Of a stretch of DNA of 52,686 nucleotides, positions 1 through 8,111 are shown piece by piece (position 1 is the stretch's first letter; the number at the start of each line of letters is the position of its first letter). The stretch spans positions 100,630 through 153,315 of the forward strand of contig JAEURZ010000004.1 in assembly GCA_016788905.1 (NCBI GenBank), read 5' to 3'. This stretch comes from Elusimicrobiota bacterium (GTDB taxonomy: Bacteria; Elusimicrobiota; Elusimicrobia; FEN-1173). The translations under genes were made by a program, and so were the position numbers. Below the pieces are notes generated by a model. That model was not told the DNA's origin. It made no database searches and worked only from the letters and a program-made list of their open reading frames with translations.

Positions 1-129
1 CGTTTGTAGGGTTTCATACCTGCCTATTTTAGCGCAGGTCTTCATATCTGCTTGGTGCAATGGCACTTTGAACTCACGATCCAGCATTTTTGTTGCGGGA
101 AAAGGGGTAATTTGATATTCTGTGACCCG

Positions 130-161
130 GTGGCTGATCTTGGCCACTTTTTTTATTTTTT
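130..161 (+). terminator. Terminator- or attenuator-like hairpin ahead of rimP
   Basis: A stem of GTGGC (130-134) and GCCAC (143-147) with an 8-base loop is followed directly by a T tract (148-161) broken by one A. This is the form of a rho-independent terminator, only 15 bases upstream of the rimP start. A weak promoter-like pair, TTGCGG (93-98) and TATTCT (116-121) with a 17-base spacer, lies just upstream, so the hairpin could attenuate the rimP-nusA operon. It could also end an upstream transcript that lies outside the window. The stem is short, so the call is tentative. Confidence 0.35.
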
Positions 162-175
162 GGGGGGCTGAGGCT

Positions 176-652
176 ATGGGGATTGCGGAAGAGATTGAGG
201 CACGGGCCCGTCCCCTTGTGGAATCCGCTGGCTTGGACCTGGTTCACGTTCAATTTCGGACAGAAGAAAATGGCTGGATTCTTCGGTGTTTTATCGATAA
301 GACGGGTGGGTTTGGTCTCAAAGATTGTGAAGAATGGAATGACCGGTTGGGACAGTTGGTGGAAGAGAGTGGCTTGATTTCTCATCCGTATTCGCTGGAA
401 GTGTCTTCCCCGGGATTGGATCGGCCCTTGAAAAAGAAAGAGGATTTTGAGCGTTTCAAGGGAATTGACGCTGTGGTGAAAACCGCTGTGCCGTTAAACA
501 ATCAACGAAATTTTCATGGTCGTATTGAAGGGTTGGATGGCGAGAAACTAGTCCTTTTGGATCGGACCAACGGGTTGGTCTGGATCCCCTTGGCTGACGT
601 CTCGTCCGCAAAGCTGGATCCATCGATCCCATTGGAGAGGTCAAACACGTGA
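176..652 (+). CDS. rimP: Ribosome maturation factor RimP
   Basis: Encodes 158 residues, close to the family norm. RimP binds the free 30S subunit in the cytoplasm and helps its late assembly. The N-terminal alpha/beta domain and the conserved SSPGLDRPL motif (about residues 77-85) are clear, followed by a small SH3-like beta domain that includes the FHGRIEGLDGEKLVLLD stretch. The frame extends upstream to 122, but those extra residues are hydrophobic and not RimP-like. The ATG at 176 is preceded by a G-rich tract (162-167) at ribosome-binding distance, so it is preferred. The stop overlaps the nusA start by 4 bases (GTGA), indicating translational coupling. rimP-nusA-infB is a classic bacterial order. 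Confidence 0.93.
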   Translation: MGIAEEIEARARPLVESAGLDLVHVQFRTEENGWILRCFIDKTGGFGLKDCEEWNDRLGQLVEESGLISHPYSLEVSSPGLDRPLKKKEDFERFKGIDAVVKTAVPLNNQRNFHGRIEGLDGEKLVLLDRTNGLVWIPLADVSSAKLDPSIPLERSNT

Positions 653-2013
653 GCAATGAACTGATTTCGGCGTTGGAACAAATTGAAAAAGACCAGGGGA
701 TTCCCAAGCAGGAAATCATTTCCATGGTGGAGCAGGCCCTCGTGTCCGCCTATCGAAAACACGCCGGCCAAATGGTCAATGTGGTGGCGACGATTGATAC
801 CGAGTCGGGGCAGATTTCCGCTCATGTGGTTAAGAGTATTGTGGAGACGGTGACCAATCCTTTGGTGGAGATCACCGCGGCGGAAGCCGCTCGGGTGAGC
901 AACGGGGTTGTGGAAGGGGGGGAGCTTCGGATTCCTGTGGACGCCAGGGATTTCGCCCGTATCGCGGCGCAGACCGCCAAACAAGTTTTGACTCAGAAAG
1001 TTCGCGAAACCCAGAGAGAAACCCTTTACACGGAATACAAACCAAAAGAAGGAACCATGATCAACGGAACCGTTCTCCGGTTCCTCAGCCGGAACATCGT
1101 GGTGGATTTGGGGCGGGGGTCCGAGGCGATTATGCCGGTGCGTGAACAAGTTCGTCGGGAACACTGGGCTGTGGCCGATCGGATTCGCGCCTTGATCCTC
1201 AAAGTCGAGCGGAGTCAGCGGGGACCAGAGATCATTCTTTCTCGCGCTCATCCTGATTTTGTCAAACGGCTTTTCGAACAAGAAGTACCGGAAATTTATG
1301 AGAAGACGGTGGAAGTGGTCACCGTGGTTCGCGAAGCGGGGTTCCGTTCCAAAGTGGTGGTGCGGAGCAACAACCCCAAGGTGGATCCCGTGGGGGCGTG
1401 TGTCGGAGTGAAGGGCTCCCGTGTTCGGCCGATCATCAATGAGTTGCAAGGGGAGCGGATTGACCTTGTCGCCCACACCTTGGACACTTCGACCTTTATC
1501 GGGAACGCCATGTCCCCGGTTAAGCCACTGATGGTTCAAATTTTGAGTCATGTGGAAAAACGGGCCGAAGTCTTGGTGGCGGACGATCAGTTGTCCTTGG
1601 CCATAGGAAAATCCGGTCAAAATGTGCGCTTGGCGAACAAATTGACCGGTTGGAGTTTGGACGTCCGATCGGAGGGCCAAAAACGAGAAGCCGCTCAGGC
1701 CAACGCTCAAGCCGCTGTGGACGGATTGTCCCAGTTGGAGGGAGTGGGTCCTAAAACGGCGGAAGCCCTGCAGAAAGGGGGGTGGGCGGATGTGGCCCGC
1801 TTGGCGAAGGCCAACCCAGACGATTTAACCGCGTTATCCGGGATTGGGGAGAAAAGCGCGGAGCGGATTATTGAGGCGGCCCAGGCGTTCCTGGCCAAGA
1901 AGTCCGAGGGAGTGGGGTCTCCTCCCGACGAGGACGTTCTTCCGGAGGCAGCGGACGCCCCTGTCCCTGTGAACGATGGAAATCCAGAACCCGAGGCGCG
2001 AGAAACCCTATGA
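649..2013 (+). CDS. nusA: Transcription termination/antitermination protein NusA
   Basis: Encodes 454 residues. NusA binds RNA polymerase and nascent RNA and controls pausing, termination and antitermination. In order: the N-terminal polymerase-binding domain (about 1-105), an S1 domain (about 108-180), two KH domains (about 190-330, with GVKGSRVRPI and LAIGKSGQNVRLA), then a helix-hairpin-helix pair (about 350-408, LEGVGPKTAEAL and LSGIGEKSAERI) and an acidic tail. The helix-hairpin-helix part stands where E. coli NusA has its acidic repeats. The start is GTG at 649, with GGAGAGG about 9 bases upstream, overlapping the rimP stop. The ATGA overlap with infB at the 3' end suggests coupled translation. 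Confidence 0.97.
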   Translation: MSNELISALEQIEKDQGIPKQEIISMVEQALVSAYRKHAGQMVNVVATIDTESGQISAHVVKSIVETVTNPLVEITAAEAARVSNGVVEGGELRIPVDARDFARIAAQTAKQVLTQKVRETQRETLYTEYKPKEGTMINGTVLRFLSRNIVVDLGRGSEAIMPVREQVRREHWAVADRIRALILKVERSQRGPEIILSRAHPDFVKRLFEQEVPEIYEKTVEVVTVVREAGFRSKVVVRSNNPKVDPVGACVGVKGSRVRPIINELQGERIDLVAHTLDTSTFIGNAMSPVKPLMVQILSHVEKRAEVLVADDQLSLAIGKSGQNVRLANKLTGWSLDVRSEGQKREAAQANAQAAVDGLSQLEGVGPKTAEALQKGGWADVARLAKANPDDLTALSGIGEKSAERIIEAAQAFLAKKSEGVGSPPDEDVLPEAADAPVPVNDGNPEPEARETL

Positions 2014-4145
2014 CCGAGACAAAGAAGAAGACAACCAAAACGCCCACAAAAACAGGTGTCAAGAAAGCCACGGACGAGAAGGTTCTTAAAGAGGGCGCCC
2101 CTGTCAAGAAAAAGGCCAAGACGGTTTCTTCCGTTCCAAAAACGAAACGCGTTTCGACGAAAGAAGGATCGACAGAAAAAAAACCTCGGTCGAAGAAAAA
2201 AACAGAAGGAGTCGTTGCCGTTTCCGCTCCGGATCTCACGGGGTCCCTTCCCGAAAAAGATTTGTCTCCTCTTCCTCTTGTTCCCCCGCCTCCCGTTCCG
2301 GTTAAAGTCGAAACGCCTGTGGCGCCGGTCCAGGCAAAGCCGCCCGTTGTTCCTGTGGTGCCCAAGCCAGTCTCCCCGGCGGTTCCGGTGGTGGCCCGGC
2401 AAAACATTTCGATTAACGAAGGGATTACGGTCAAAGAATTGGCCGAAAAAATGAGTGTGAAGATTCCGGACCTTTTAAAAAAGCTCATGAGCCTGGGGGT
2501 CATCGCAAATCTGAACCAACGGTTGGACACGGATACAGCGACTTTGGCGGCTGACGCCTTCCATTTTGATGTGGAAATTAAATCGTTGTTGGCGGATGAC
2601 GTTTTGGCTCCTGCGGACGATCCCGCCACGTTGGTTTCTCGACCGCCGGTTGTGACGGTGATGGGCCATGTGGATCACGGAAAAACATCTCTTTTGGACG
2701 CGATTCGATCGGCGCGCGTGGCCGAGAAAGAAGCCGGTGGGATTACTCAGCACATCGGGGCCTATCAGGTGGAAACGGGAAAAGGTGTCGTCACTTTCTT
2801 GGACACACCAGGTCACGAGGCGTTTACCGCTATGCGGGGACGGGGCGCTCAGGCCACGGACATTGTGGTGCTCGTGGTGGCCGCTGATGACGGTGTGATG
2901 CCTCAAACCGTCGAAGCGTTGGATCACGCCAAAGCGGCGGGGGTCCCCATTGTGGTGGCCATTAATAAATGTGATTTGCCCACGGCCAATTCCCAGAGGA
3001 TTAAGCAGGAGCTGGGTGGTTTGGGGCTTCAATCGGAAGATTGGGGTGGAAAAACGGTGATGGTTGAAGTTTCCGCTCGTCTGAAGACGAACATCGACAA
3101 ACTTCTCGAAATGATTCTCCTGGAAGCGGAATTACTGGAATTGAAGGCGAATCCCAATCGACCGGCTCAAGGGGTTGTGGTGGAAGCCAAATTGGATCCT
3201 CGTCGAGGACCTGTGGCCACGGTTTTGATTCAGAAAGGAACATTGCGGGTGGGGGATTCGTTTCTGTGCGGTGTGAAAGCGGGGAAAATCCGGGCGTTGC
3301 TAAACGATCGCGGTGAACGGGTGAAAGAAGCGGGGCCCGCGTTTCCCGTTGAGATTTTAGGTTTGGCGGGTACCCCCATGGCGGGAGAAAAGTTGATTGT
3401 TGTGGCTTCCGACCGTGAAGCACGCGAAATTGCGGAAAGGCGGCAGGTGATCGTGGATGCCGAAGCCCGGCGCGCGCGTCATCATCTTTCTTTAGAAGAA
3501 TTTCACAAGCAGGCAGAGTCCGGAAAGGTCAAATCCATGCCCATCATCTTGAAGGCCGATGTCCAAGGGTCTCTGGAAGCGGTCCGGGAATCTTTGTTGA
3601 AGCTCGGAAATGAAGAAATTGGGATTCGGGTGATTCACGCGGGGGTGGGGGGGATCAATAATTCCGATGTGGTACTCGCTGCCGCTTCCGATGCCATTAT
3701 CTTGGGGTTCAATGTTCGCCCGGATCCCTCTTCCGAAAACATGGCCCAAAGGGAAGGGATCGAAATTAAGACCTACCGCATTATTTATGAAATGGTGAAC
3801 GAGGTAAAAGCCGCCTTGGAAGGTCTGTTGGAGCCGGAAGAAAAAGAAACAACACAGGGCTGGGCCGAAGTTCGAAAAGTTTTCGTGGCACCGAAAATCG
3901 GGGCTGTGGCGGGGTGTATGGTGACGGACGGGAAGATCTCACGAACGGCCATGGCCCGATTGGTTCGCAATGGAGCCATTATTTTTGAGGGCGGTGTGGG
4001 AAGTTTAAGACGCTTTCGGGATGACGTAAAAGATGTGGAAAAGGGTTTCGAATGCGGTGTGTCCTTGGCCAATTATAAAGAAGTTAAAGTGGGGGATCGG
4101 TTGGAGTTCTATGTATTAGAAAAGGTTGCCCGGAAGCTCGCGTAA
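2010..4145 (+). CDS. infB: Translation initiation factor IF-2
   Basis: Encodes 711 residues. IF-2 is the GTPase that delivers initiator tRNA to the 30S subunit and promotes 50S joining. A Lys/Pro-rich, low-complexity N-terminal extension (about 1-130) is followed by an IF2_N domain (about 132-190). The G domain has G1 GHVDHGKT (219-226), a GGITQHIGAY switch I, G3 DTPGHEAF, G4 NKCD and a G5 VSA. Domains II, III and the C-terminal fMet-tRNA binding domain follow. The start overlaps the nusA stop as ATGA. The length is short relative to E. coli (890) because of a shorter N-terminal extension. Confidence 0.97.
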   Translation: MTETKKKTTKTPTKTGVKKATDEKVLKEGAPVKKKAKTVSSVPKTKRVSTKEGSTEKKPRSKKKTEGVVAVSAPDLTGSLPEKDLSPLPLVPPPPVPVKVETPVAPVQAKPPVVPVVPKPVSPAVPVVARQNISINEGITVKELAEKMSVKIPDLLKKLMSLGVIANLNQRLDTDTATLAADAFHFDVEIKSLLADDVLAPADDPATLVSRPPVVTVMGHVDHGKTSLLDAIRSARVAEKEAGGITQHIGAYQVETGKGVVTFLDTPGHEAFTAMRGRGAQATDIVVLVVAADDGVMPQTVEALDHAKAAGVPIVVAINKCDLPTANSQRIKQELGGLGLQSEDWGGKTVMVEVSARLKTNIDKLLEMILLEAELLELKANPNRPAQGVVVEAKLDPRRGPVATVLIQKGTLRVGDSFLCGVKAGKIRALLNDRGERVKEAGPAFPVEILGLAGTPMAGEKLIVVASDREAREIAERRQVIVDAEARRARHHLSLEEFHKQAESGKVKSMPIILKADVQGSLEAVRESLLKLGNEEIGIRVIHAGVGGINNSDVVLAAASDAIILGFNVRPDPSSENMAQREGIEIKTYRIIYEMVNEVKAALEGLLEPEEKETTQGWAEVRKVFVAPKIGAVAGCMVTDGKISRTAMARLVRNGAIIFEGGVGSLRRFRDDVKDVEKGFECGVSLANYKEVKVGDRLEFYVLEKVARKLA

Positions 4146-4166
4146 TTCGTCGCGATCGATCTTGCC

Positions 4167-4538
4167 ATGGCGCGCCGACTTGAACGGGTGAACGAACTTC
4201 TTCTTCAGGCCATTTCGACCTACGTTTTGGAGAACCAGCCTCCCGACACAGGGTTCTTGACTTTTATGGCCGTGGACACGACGGCCGATTTTATGGAAGC
4301 GAAGGTGTTTTATTCGGTTCTCGGTACGGCAGCGGAGAAAGCCCAGGCCGCCGAATCTTTGGACCGGATGCGTTCAGAATTGACCCGATCCATGCGGCGA
4401 CTTGAAAGCCTGAACCGTATTCCCCATTTCCATTTCATTTTTGACGACACGCCTTCCCGGGCCGCGCGGGTGCACGATTTGATCGAAAAGTCGCATAAAG
4501 AACCCCCTCTTTCGGATTCCCCTCCGCCGTCCCACTGA
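4167..4538 (+). CDS. rbfA: 30S ribosome-binding factor RbfA
   Basis: Encodes 123 residues. RbfA binds the 30S subunit near helix 1 of 16S rRNA and is needed for late maturation. The N-terminal RRLERVNELLLQAIS helix, the central beta strands (FMAVDTTADFMEAKVFYSVL) and the HFHFIFDDTPSRAARVHDLI ending match the single KH-type fold. A short Pro/Ser/His-rich tail follows. The start lies 21 bases after the infB stop. Its TGA shares one base with the ATG of the next gene (TGATG), indicating coupled translation in the rimP-ribF operon. Confidence 0.92.
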   Translation: MARRLERVNELLLQAISTYVLENQPPDTGFLTFMAVDTTADFMEAKVFYSVLGTAAEKAQAAESLDRMRSELTRSMRRLESLNRIPHFHFIFDDTPSRAARVHDLIEKSHKEPPLSDSPPPSH

Positions 4539-5548
4539 TGGCCATTCTTCCGTCTCTTTCTTCCCGCGCGCGACGAAACGTGAAAGCGATCGTGGAGCTT
4601 TTCCATAAAAAAAAGACTTTCTTTCTTACCGGTCACGAACAGCCCGATGGGGATACCGTGGGGTCCGAGCTGGCTCTGGCGGGATTTTTGAAAAGTCGAG
4701 GTAAGCGTGTGACGATCGCAAACCGAGGCCCGGTCCCCTCCTCTTGCCTTTTTTTGCCGGGTGTCCGATCCATTCGGACGGCGTCTCGCGTCCGCGGGCG
4801 TTTCGATGTGGCAGTGATCTTTGAATGTTCCGGCCCGGACCGAATGGGGAATATTATTGATTTGGATCATCAAGTGGAGACCGTGATCAACGTCGACCAT
4901 CACTTTCACCATGGTCTTTTCGGGCATATCAATTTGATTGACCCTGGGGCGTCCTCGAATTCCGAACAGCTCTGTCAGGTCTTTTCGATGGCGGGCCATT
5001 CGTTGTCCAAAGCGGAGGCCACGGCTCTCTACGTGGGGCTTGTAACGGACACGGGACGGTTTCAACAGGAAAATACCCGCCCCCAAAGCCACACGGTGGC
5101 CGCGCACTTGTTGGAAGCGGGAGTGGATGTGGCGGACGTGTATCGGCATATTTATGGGACACGGTCTGTGCCGGCCCTTAAACTGATGGCTCGGGCCATG
5201 GAAAGTCTTCGCTTGGTGGCCCAGAACCGAGTTTCTGTGATTCGGCTCACTCGGGCGGATTTTATTAAGACGGGGGCCCAAGAAGAGGATACGGAAGACG
5301 TGGTGAACCAGGGGTTGCTTCCCCCCACCGCGTTGGTCTCTCTTTTCCTGAAGGAAGTGGAGGGGGAGCGTCGGGTCAAAGTGAGCTTTCGCGGGAAGGG
5401 GCGGGTGGATCTTTGTCGGTTGGCGGTATCGTTGGGGGGCGGTGGGCACAAGAACGCCTCCGGTGTGACGTTGGAGGGGACGGTGGACCAAGTGGAAAAG
5501 AAGATTCTTCAGGCGATGATTCCTGTTTTACCGCGGGGAAATAATTAA
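4538..5548 (+). CDS. nrnA: DHH-family phosphoesterase, NrnA-like
   Basis: Encodes 336 residues. NrnA-type enzymes degrade short oligoribonucleotides (nanoRNA) and dephosphorylate pAp. Visible metal-binding motifs are HEQPDGDTVGS (H33, D37, D39), an acidic FECSGPDRMG strand in place of the usual D-x-D/S segment, the DHH signature (D120-H121-H122) and VTDTGRFQQENT. The C-terminal DHHA1 domain carries the GGGGHKNASG substrate-binding loop. Position between rbfA and truB is common for this family. It overlaps both neighbours by one base. Other members of the DHH/DHHA1 family, such as c-di-AMP phosphodiesterases, cannot be excluded, but the length and lack of PAS/GGDEF parts favour NrnA. Confidence 0.88.
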   Translation: MAILPSLSSRARRNVKAIVELFHKKKTFFLTGHEQPDGDTVGSELALAGFLKSRGKRVTIANRGPVPSSCLFLPGVRSIRTASRVRGRFDVAVIFECSGPDRMGNIIDLDHQVETVINVDHHFHHGLFGHINLIDPGASSNSEQLCQVFSMAGHSLSKAEATALYVGLVTDTGRFQQENTRPQSHTVAAHLLEAGVDVADVYRHIYGTRSVPALKLMARAMESLRLVAQNRVSVIRLTRADFIKTGAQEEDTEDVVNQGLLPPTALVSLFLKEVEGERRVKVSFRGKGRVDLCRLAVSLGGGGHKNASGVTLEGTVDQVEKKILQAMIPVLPRGNN

Positions 5549-6276
5549 TGGTTTCTTTTCTGGATCGGCGGGTTCTCTCCGGTCTGTTCCTTATGGACAA
5601 ACCCAAGGGACCCACCTCCCACGACGCCGTACTTTGGGCCCGGCGCGTGTTGAACACCGCCGACGTGGGGCATTGCGGGTCCTTGGACCCCATGGCCACG
5701 GGACTCATCCTTCTTGTGGTGGGGGAAGCCCGTTCTAAACAAAACCTTTTTATGGCGGAGCGGAAGTCCTATCACGGGATCATTCGGTTTGGTCTCGCCA
5801 CCACCACAGACGATTTGGATGGGGCTCCTTTGCCGAACACATTTTCCCGCAAACCGGAACAGATCACGACAGCCGAATTGGAAGTGGCGCTCGGATCTTT
5901 TCGGGGTCTCATTCAACAAGAAGTTCCTACTTATTCCGCGGTTAAATGGAAAGGCAAACCGTTGTATCATTGGGCCCGCAAAGGTGTTCCCGTGGAGCGG
6001 CCCACGAAATCCGTTCACGTGCACGCGTTGGAACTTGTGAGTTACACGCCGCCCGATTTTGGATTTCATGTGGATTCCTCTAAGGGTTTTTATGTTCGGT
6101 CCTTGGCCCGAGATTTGGGTGTGGCGTTGGGGGTAGGGGGAACCCTAGCCGCCTTGACCCGAGAGACCATTGGAACATACAAACGGAGCGACGCTTATCC
6201 CTGGGAAGACCGTTCCGAACTGAACAAAGAACTTTTTGAGCGTTCCTTTATTCCCATCGAGAAATTGCCCGACTAA
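5548..6276 (+). CDS. truB: tRNA pseudouridine(55) synthase TruB
   Basis: Encodes 242 residues. It isomerises U55 in the T loop of tRNAs. The N-terminal GLFLMDKPKGPTSHD motif and the catalytic motif GSLDPMATG (nucleophile D47) are present, as are the YHGIIRFG and GFYVRSLARDLG strands. The motif before the catalytic Asp reads VGHCGSLDP where VGHTGTLDP is usual. At 242 residues it lacks the C-terminal PUA-type domain found in E. coli TruB (314 residues); short TruB forms are known. The ATG shares one base with the previous stop (TAATG), and the stop abuts the ribF ATG with no gap. Confidence 0.94.
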   Translation: MVSFLDRRVLSGLFLMDKPKGPTSHDAVLWARRVLNTADVGHCGSLDPMATGLILLVVGEARSKQNLFMAERKSYHGIIRFGLATTTDDLDGAPLPNTFSRKPEQITTAELEVALGSFRGLIQQEVPTYSAVKWKGKPLYHWARKGVPVERPTKSVHVHALELVSYTPPDFGFHVDSSKGFYVRSLARDLGVALGVGGTLAALTRETIGTYKRSDAYPWEDRSELNKELFERSFIPIEKLPD

Positions 6277-7173
6277 ATGGTTGGTCGACCGGTGGTGTTG
6301 ACTCTCGGCACGTTTGATGGGCTTCATCTGGGCCACCAACGGCTTCTTTCCCTGGCGCGGCGCCGGGCGCGGTTCCTTAAAGGGCACGTCCGAGCGGTGG
6401 CTTTTAATCGCCCACCTCGCCTTTTTTTTTCTCCCGTTGATTCCGCTTACCTGTTGACCACTCCCCGCGAAAAAGAAGACCTCTTTTTTCACTATGGGGT
6501 GGACCAGGTGGAAACCCTTTCGTTTTCTCCAAAACTGGCCGGACTTTCCGCGGACGGTTTCATTGAAGACTATTTGATCCGCCGTTGGGGCGCTACCGAA
6601 ATTGTCGTTGGTTTTAACTTTTGTTTTGGGAAAGGGCGGGAGGGGGACGTGGGTTTCTTATCTCGCCGGGGAAAGGAACGGGGAATTCGGGTTCATTCTG
6701 TCCCCCCCGTGAAGGACCGGAAAGGAATCGTTTCGTCGGGTCGTATCCGGTCCCTCATAAAAGAGGGCCGTCTGACTGAAGCGCGACACCTATTGGGACA
6801 TGATTATACCCTTGAGGCGCCCGTCTTGAGCGGACGGGGGATGGGCCGGCGATTGGGGTTTCCGACCGCGAACCTGGAAGTGGGGGAAGATAAAATTTTA
6901 CCCCGGGGTGTTTTTGTTGTGACCGCTGTTCTCCCGACAGGTGTGGAAAGACGGGCTCTTTTGAATGTGGGGGTCCGACCCACGTTTCCGGAACAAAATC
7001 CGACCCGTTCGGTGGAAGTTCATCTCCTCGACTTTAGCGGTGATTTGCGGGGGAGATCCTTGCGAATTCGGTTTGTGAAAAAGTTACGCGATGAGAAAAA
7101 ATTCTCTTCCGTGAAGGCCCTCGTGACCCAGTTGTTAAAAGATGAGGCCGCCGCCCGTCGAATTCCTTTTTAG
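6277..7173 (+). CDS. ribF: Bifunctional riboflavin kinase / FAD synthetase RibF
   Basis: Encodes 298 residues. It phosphorylates riboflavin to FMN and adenylates FMN to FAD. The N-terminal FAD synthetase domain carries the nucleotidyltransferase motif GTFDGLHLGHQ (H17, H20) and VGFNFCFGKGREGD, with the ISS-type motif seen as VSSGRIRSLIKEG. The C-terminal kinase domain carries GRGMGRRLGFPTANLE and the NVGVRPTF strand. It starts directly after the truB stop and is the last gene of the rimP operon. A 6-bp inverted repeat (AATTCC/GGAATT, 7161-7178) covers the stop codon but has no T tract after it. The truB-ribF pair is conventional. Confidence 0.95.
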   Translation: MVGRPVVLTLGTFDGLHLGHQRLLSLARRRARFLKGHVRAVAFNRPPRLFFSPVDSAYLLTTPREKEDLFFHYGVDQVETLSFSPKLAGLSADGFIEDYLIRRWGATEIVVGFNFCFGKGREGDVGFLSRRGKERGIRVHSVPPVKDRKGIVSSGRIRSLIKEGRLTEARHLLGHDYTLEAPVLSGRGMGRRLGFPTANLEVGEDKILPRGVFVVTAVLPTGVERRALLNVGVRPTFPEQNPTRSVEVHLLDFSGDLRGRSLRIRFVKKLRDEKKFSSVKALVTQLLKDEAAARRIPF

Positions 7174-7182
7174 GAATTGCCC

Positions 7183-7211
7183 CTGACTTTATTGGGTTTT
7201 CGGGGTATACT
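7183..7211 (+). promoter_or_regulatory. Promoter for the 7218 metallopeptidase, leaderless type
   Basis: CTGACT (7183-7188) and TATACT (7206-7211) are separated by exactly 17 bases. Only 6 bases lie between the -10 box and the GTG start at 7218, so transcription would be expected to start on or next to the start codon. No ribosome binding site is visible in that gap. Confidence 0.6.
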
Positions 7212-7217
7212 TTCCTT

Positions 7218-8048
7218 GTGAGGCTATTCACCCGATCTTTCCGCCAGCCGTTCCTTTCGACCGCCTGGGTGGTCGGTGTTTTTTCCTTTGCCGTGGCTTC
7301 CCCGGTATGGGGTGGAGAAGCCGATATTTCTGTGTTCCCTTCCGAACGGGTGGTTCGGTCCACCCATTTCATTTTACACTTCGAAGACGTCTCGGTTCCC
7401 GCGGGCGTTTTGAACACGCTGGAAGGGCTTCACGCCAAACTCCTCTTGGATTTAGGTTGTTTTTCACCGTGGGCTTATCAAGAGTCGATTCGCGTTTACC
7501 TATACCGGGACGGGGAAAGTTATGCGTCTCGCACAGGAATGAACCCTTGGGCTTTGGCCCATATCAATATTGGGGCGAAAACAATTTACGCCCATTCGTC
7601 GTCGGACTTGCAACGTGTGTTTGCCCACGAATTGGGTCATCTTTTTTTCTCGCAGTTCTTTATCGCCAAATCCACTGTTCCGCCCCTCTGGTTAAACGAA
7701 GGGGTGGCGAGTCTCATGGAGTGGCAATACGGGTTGGAAAAAAATCTGAAAGCGATGGATCGGCAATTGATCCTGAAGGGGACGATCCCGTTTGATCAAT
7801 TTCTTTCTTACAACTACGCCCACGCCAACGCGGGGGATGGGGAGAGCGTTGGGCATTGGTACCTTCAAGCTCAAAGCGTGACGCGTTACTTGATGCGCGG
7901 TTTTTCCCAGGCCCAATTTGTCCAGTTGTGTGGGGAACTTCGCGCGGGGCGTACTCTGGATGAGGCCCTTCGGGCTGCCTATGGATTGGCCATCCCCAAC
8001 ACGGTCGCTCTTGAACGTTTGTGGCGAGAGACAATCACTTCTCCCTAG
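7218..8048 (+). CDS. Exported MA-clan (gluzincin-like) metallopeptidase
   Basis: Encodes 276 residues, starting with GTG. A signal peptide is visible (hydrophobic stretch at about 14-31, ending near VWGGEA), so the enzyme should act in the periplasm or outside. The zinc motif HELGH (H137, E138, H141) and the downstream glutamate of NEGVASLME (E161) are spaced as in peptidase MA-like gluzincins. The substrate is unknown. It has its own leaderless-type promoter after the rimP-ribF operon and ends against the minus-strand subtilase, with a shared hairpin terminator at 8085-8111. Confidence 0.8.
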   Translation: MRLFTRSFRQPFLSTAWVVGVFSFAVASPVWGGEADISVFPSERVVRSTHFILHFEDVSVPAGVLNTLEGLHAKLLLDLGCFSPWAYQESIRVYLYRDGESYASRTGMNPWALAHINIGAKTIYAHSSSDLQRVFAHELGHLFFSQFFIAKSTVPPLWLNEGVASLMEWQYGLEKNLKAMDRQLILKGTIPFDQFLSYNYAHANAGDGESVGHWYLQAQSVTRYLMRGFSQAQFVQLCGELRAGRTLDEALRAAYGLAIPNTVALERLWRETITSP

Positions 8049-8084
8049 ACCCGGGAGGTCGGGGGAGAAAGAGCTGGAAAACCC

Positions 8085-8111
8085 TCACCGTTTAAGCACG
8101 GTGACTTTTTT
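8085..8111 (+). terminator. Convergent terminator hairpin
   Basis: TCACCGT (8085-8091) pairs perfectly with ACGGTGA (8098-8104) around a 6-base loop, followed by C and six T (8106-8111). It serves the plus-strand metallopeptidase gene. The same stem overlaps the last codons and stop of the minus-strand subtilase; read on that strand it is followed by GGGTTTT, so it may work weakly in both directions. Confidence 0.75.

Noticed and set aside
1-121. Coding or RNA gene at the left edge
   Set aside because: No frame with a recognisable protein and no tRNA-like fold was found; a small CCTGC/GCAGG stem at 19-38 is not enough for a call.
514-1710. Long minus-strand open frame (398 codons) opposite nusA
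   Set aside because: It is the complement of a clear NusA coding frame in GC-rich DNA, has no recognisable domain and no ribosome binding site. The same applies to 4310-5491 and 35743-36894.
6277-7173. FMN riboswitch ahead of ribF
   Set aside because: ribF starts directly after the truB stop with no leader, so there is no room for a riboswitch.
7161-7178. Terminator at the end of ribF
   Set aside because: The 6-bp inverted repeat is not followed by a T tract, so it was not called.
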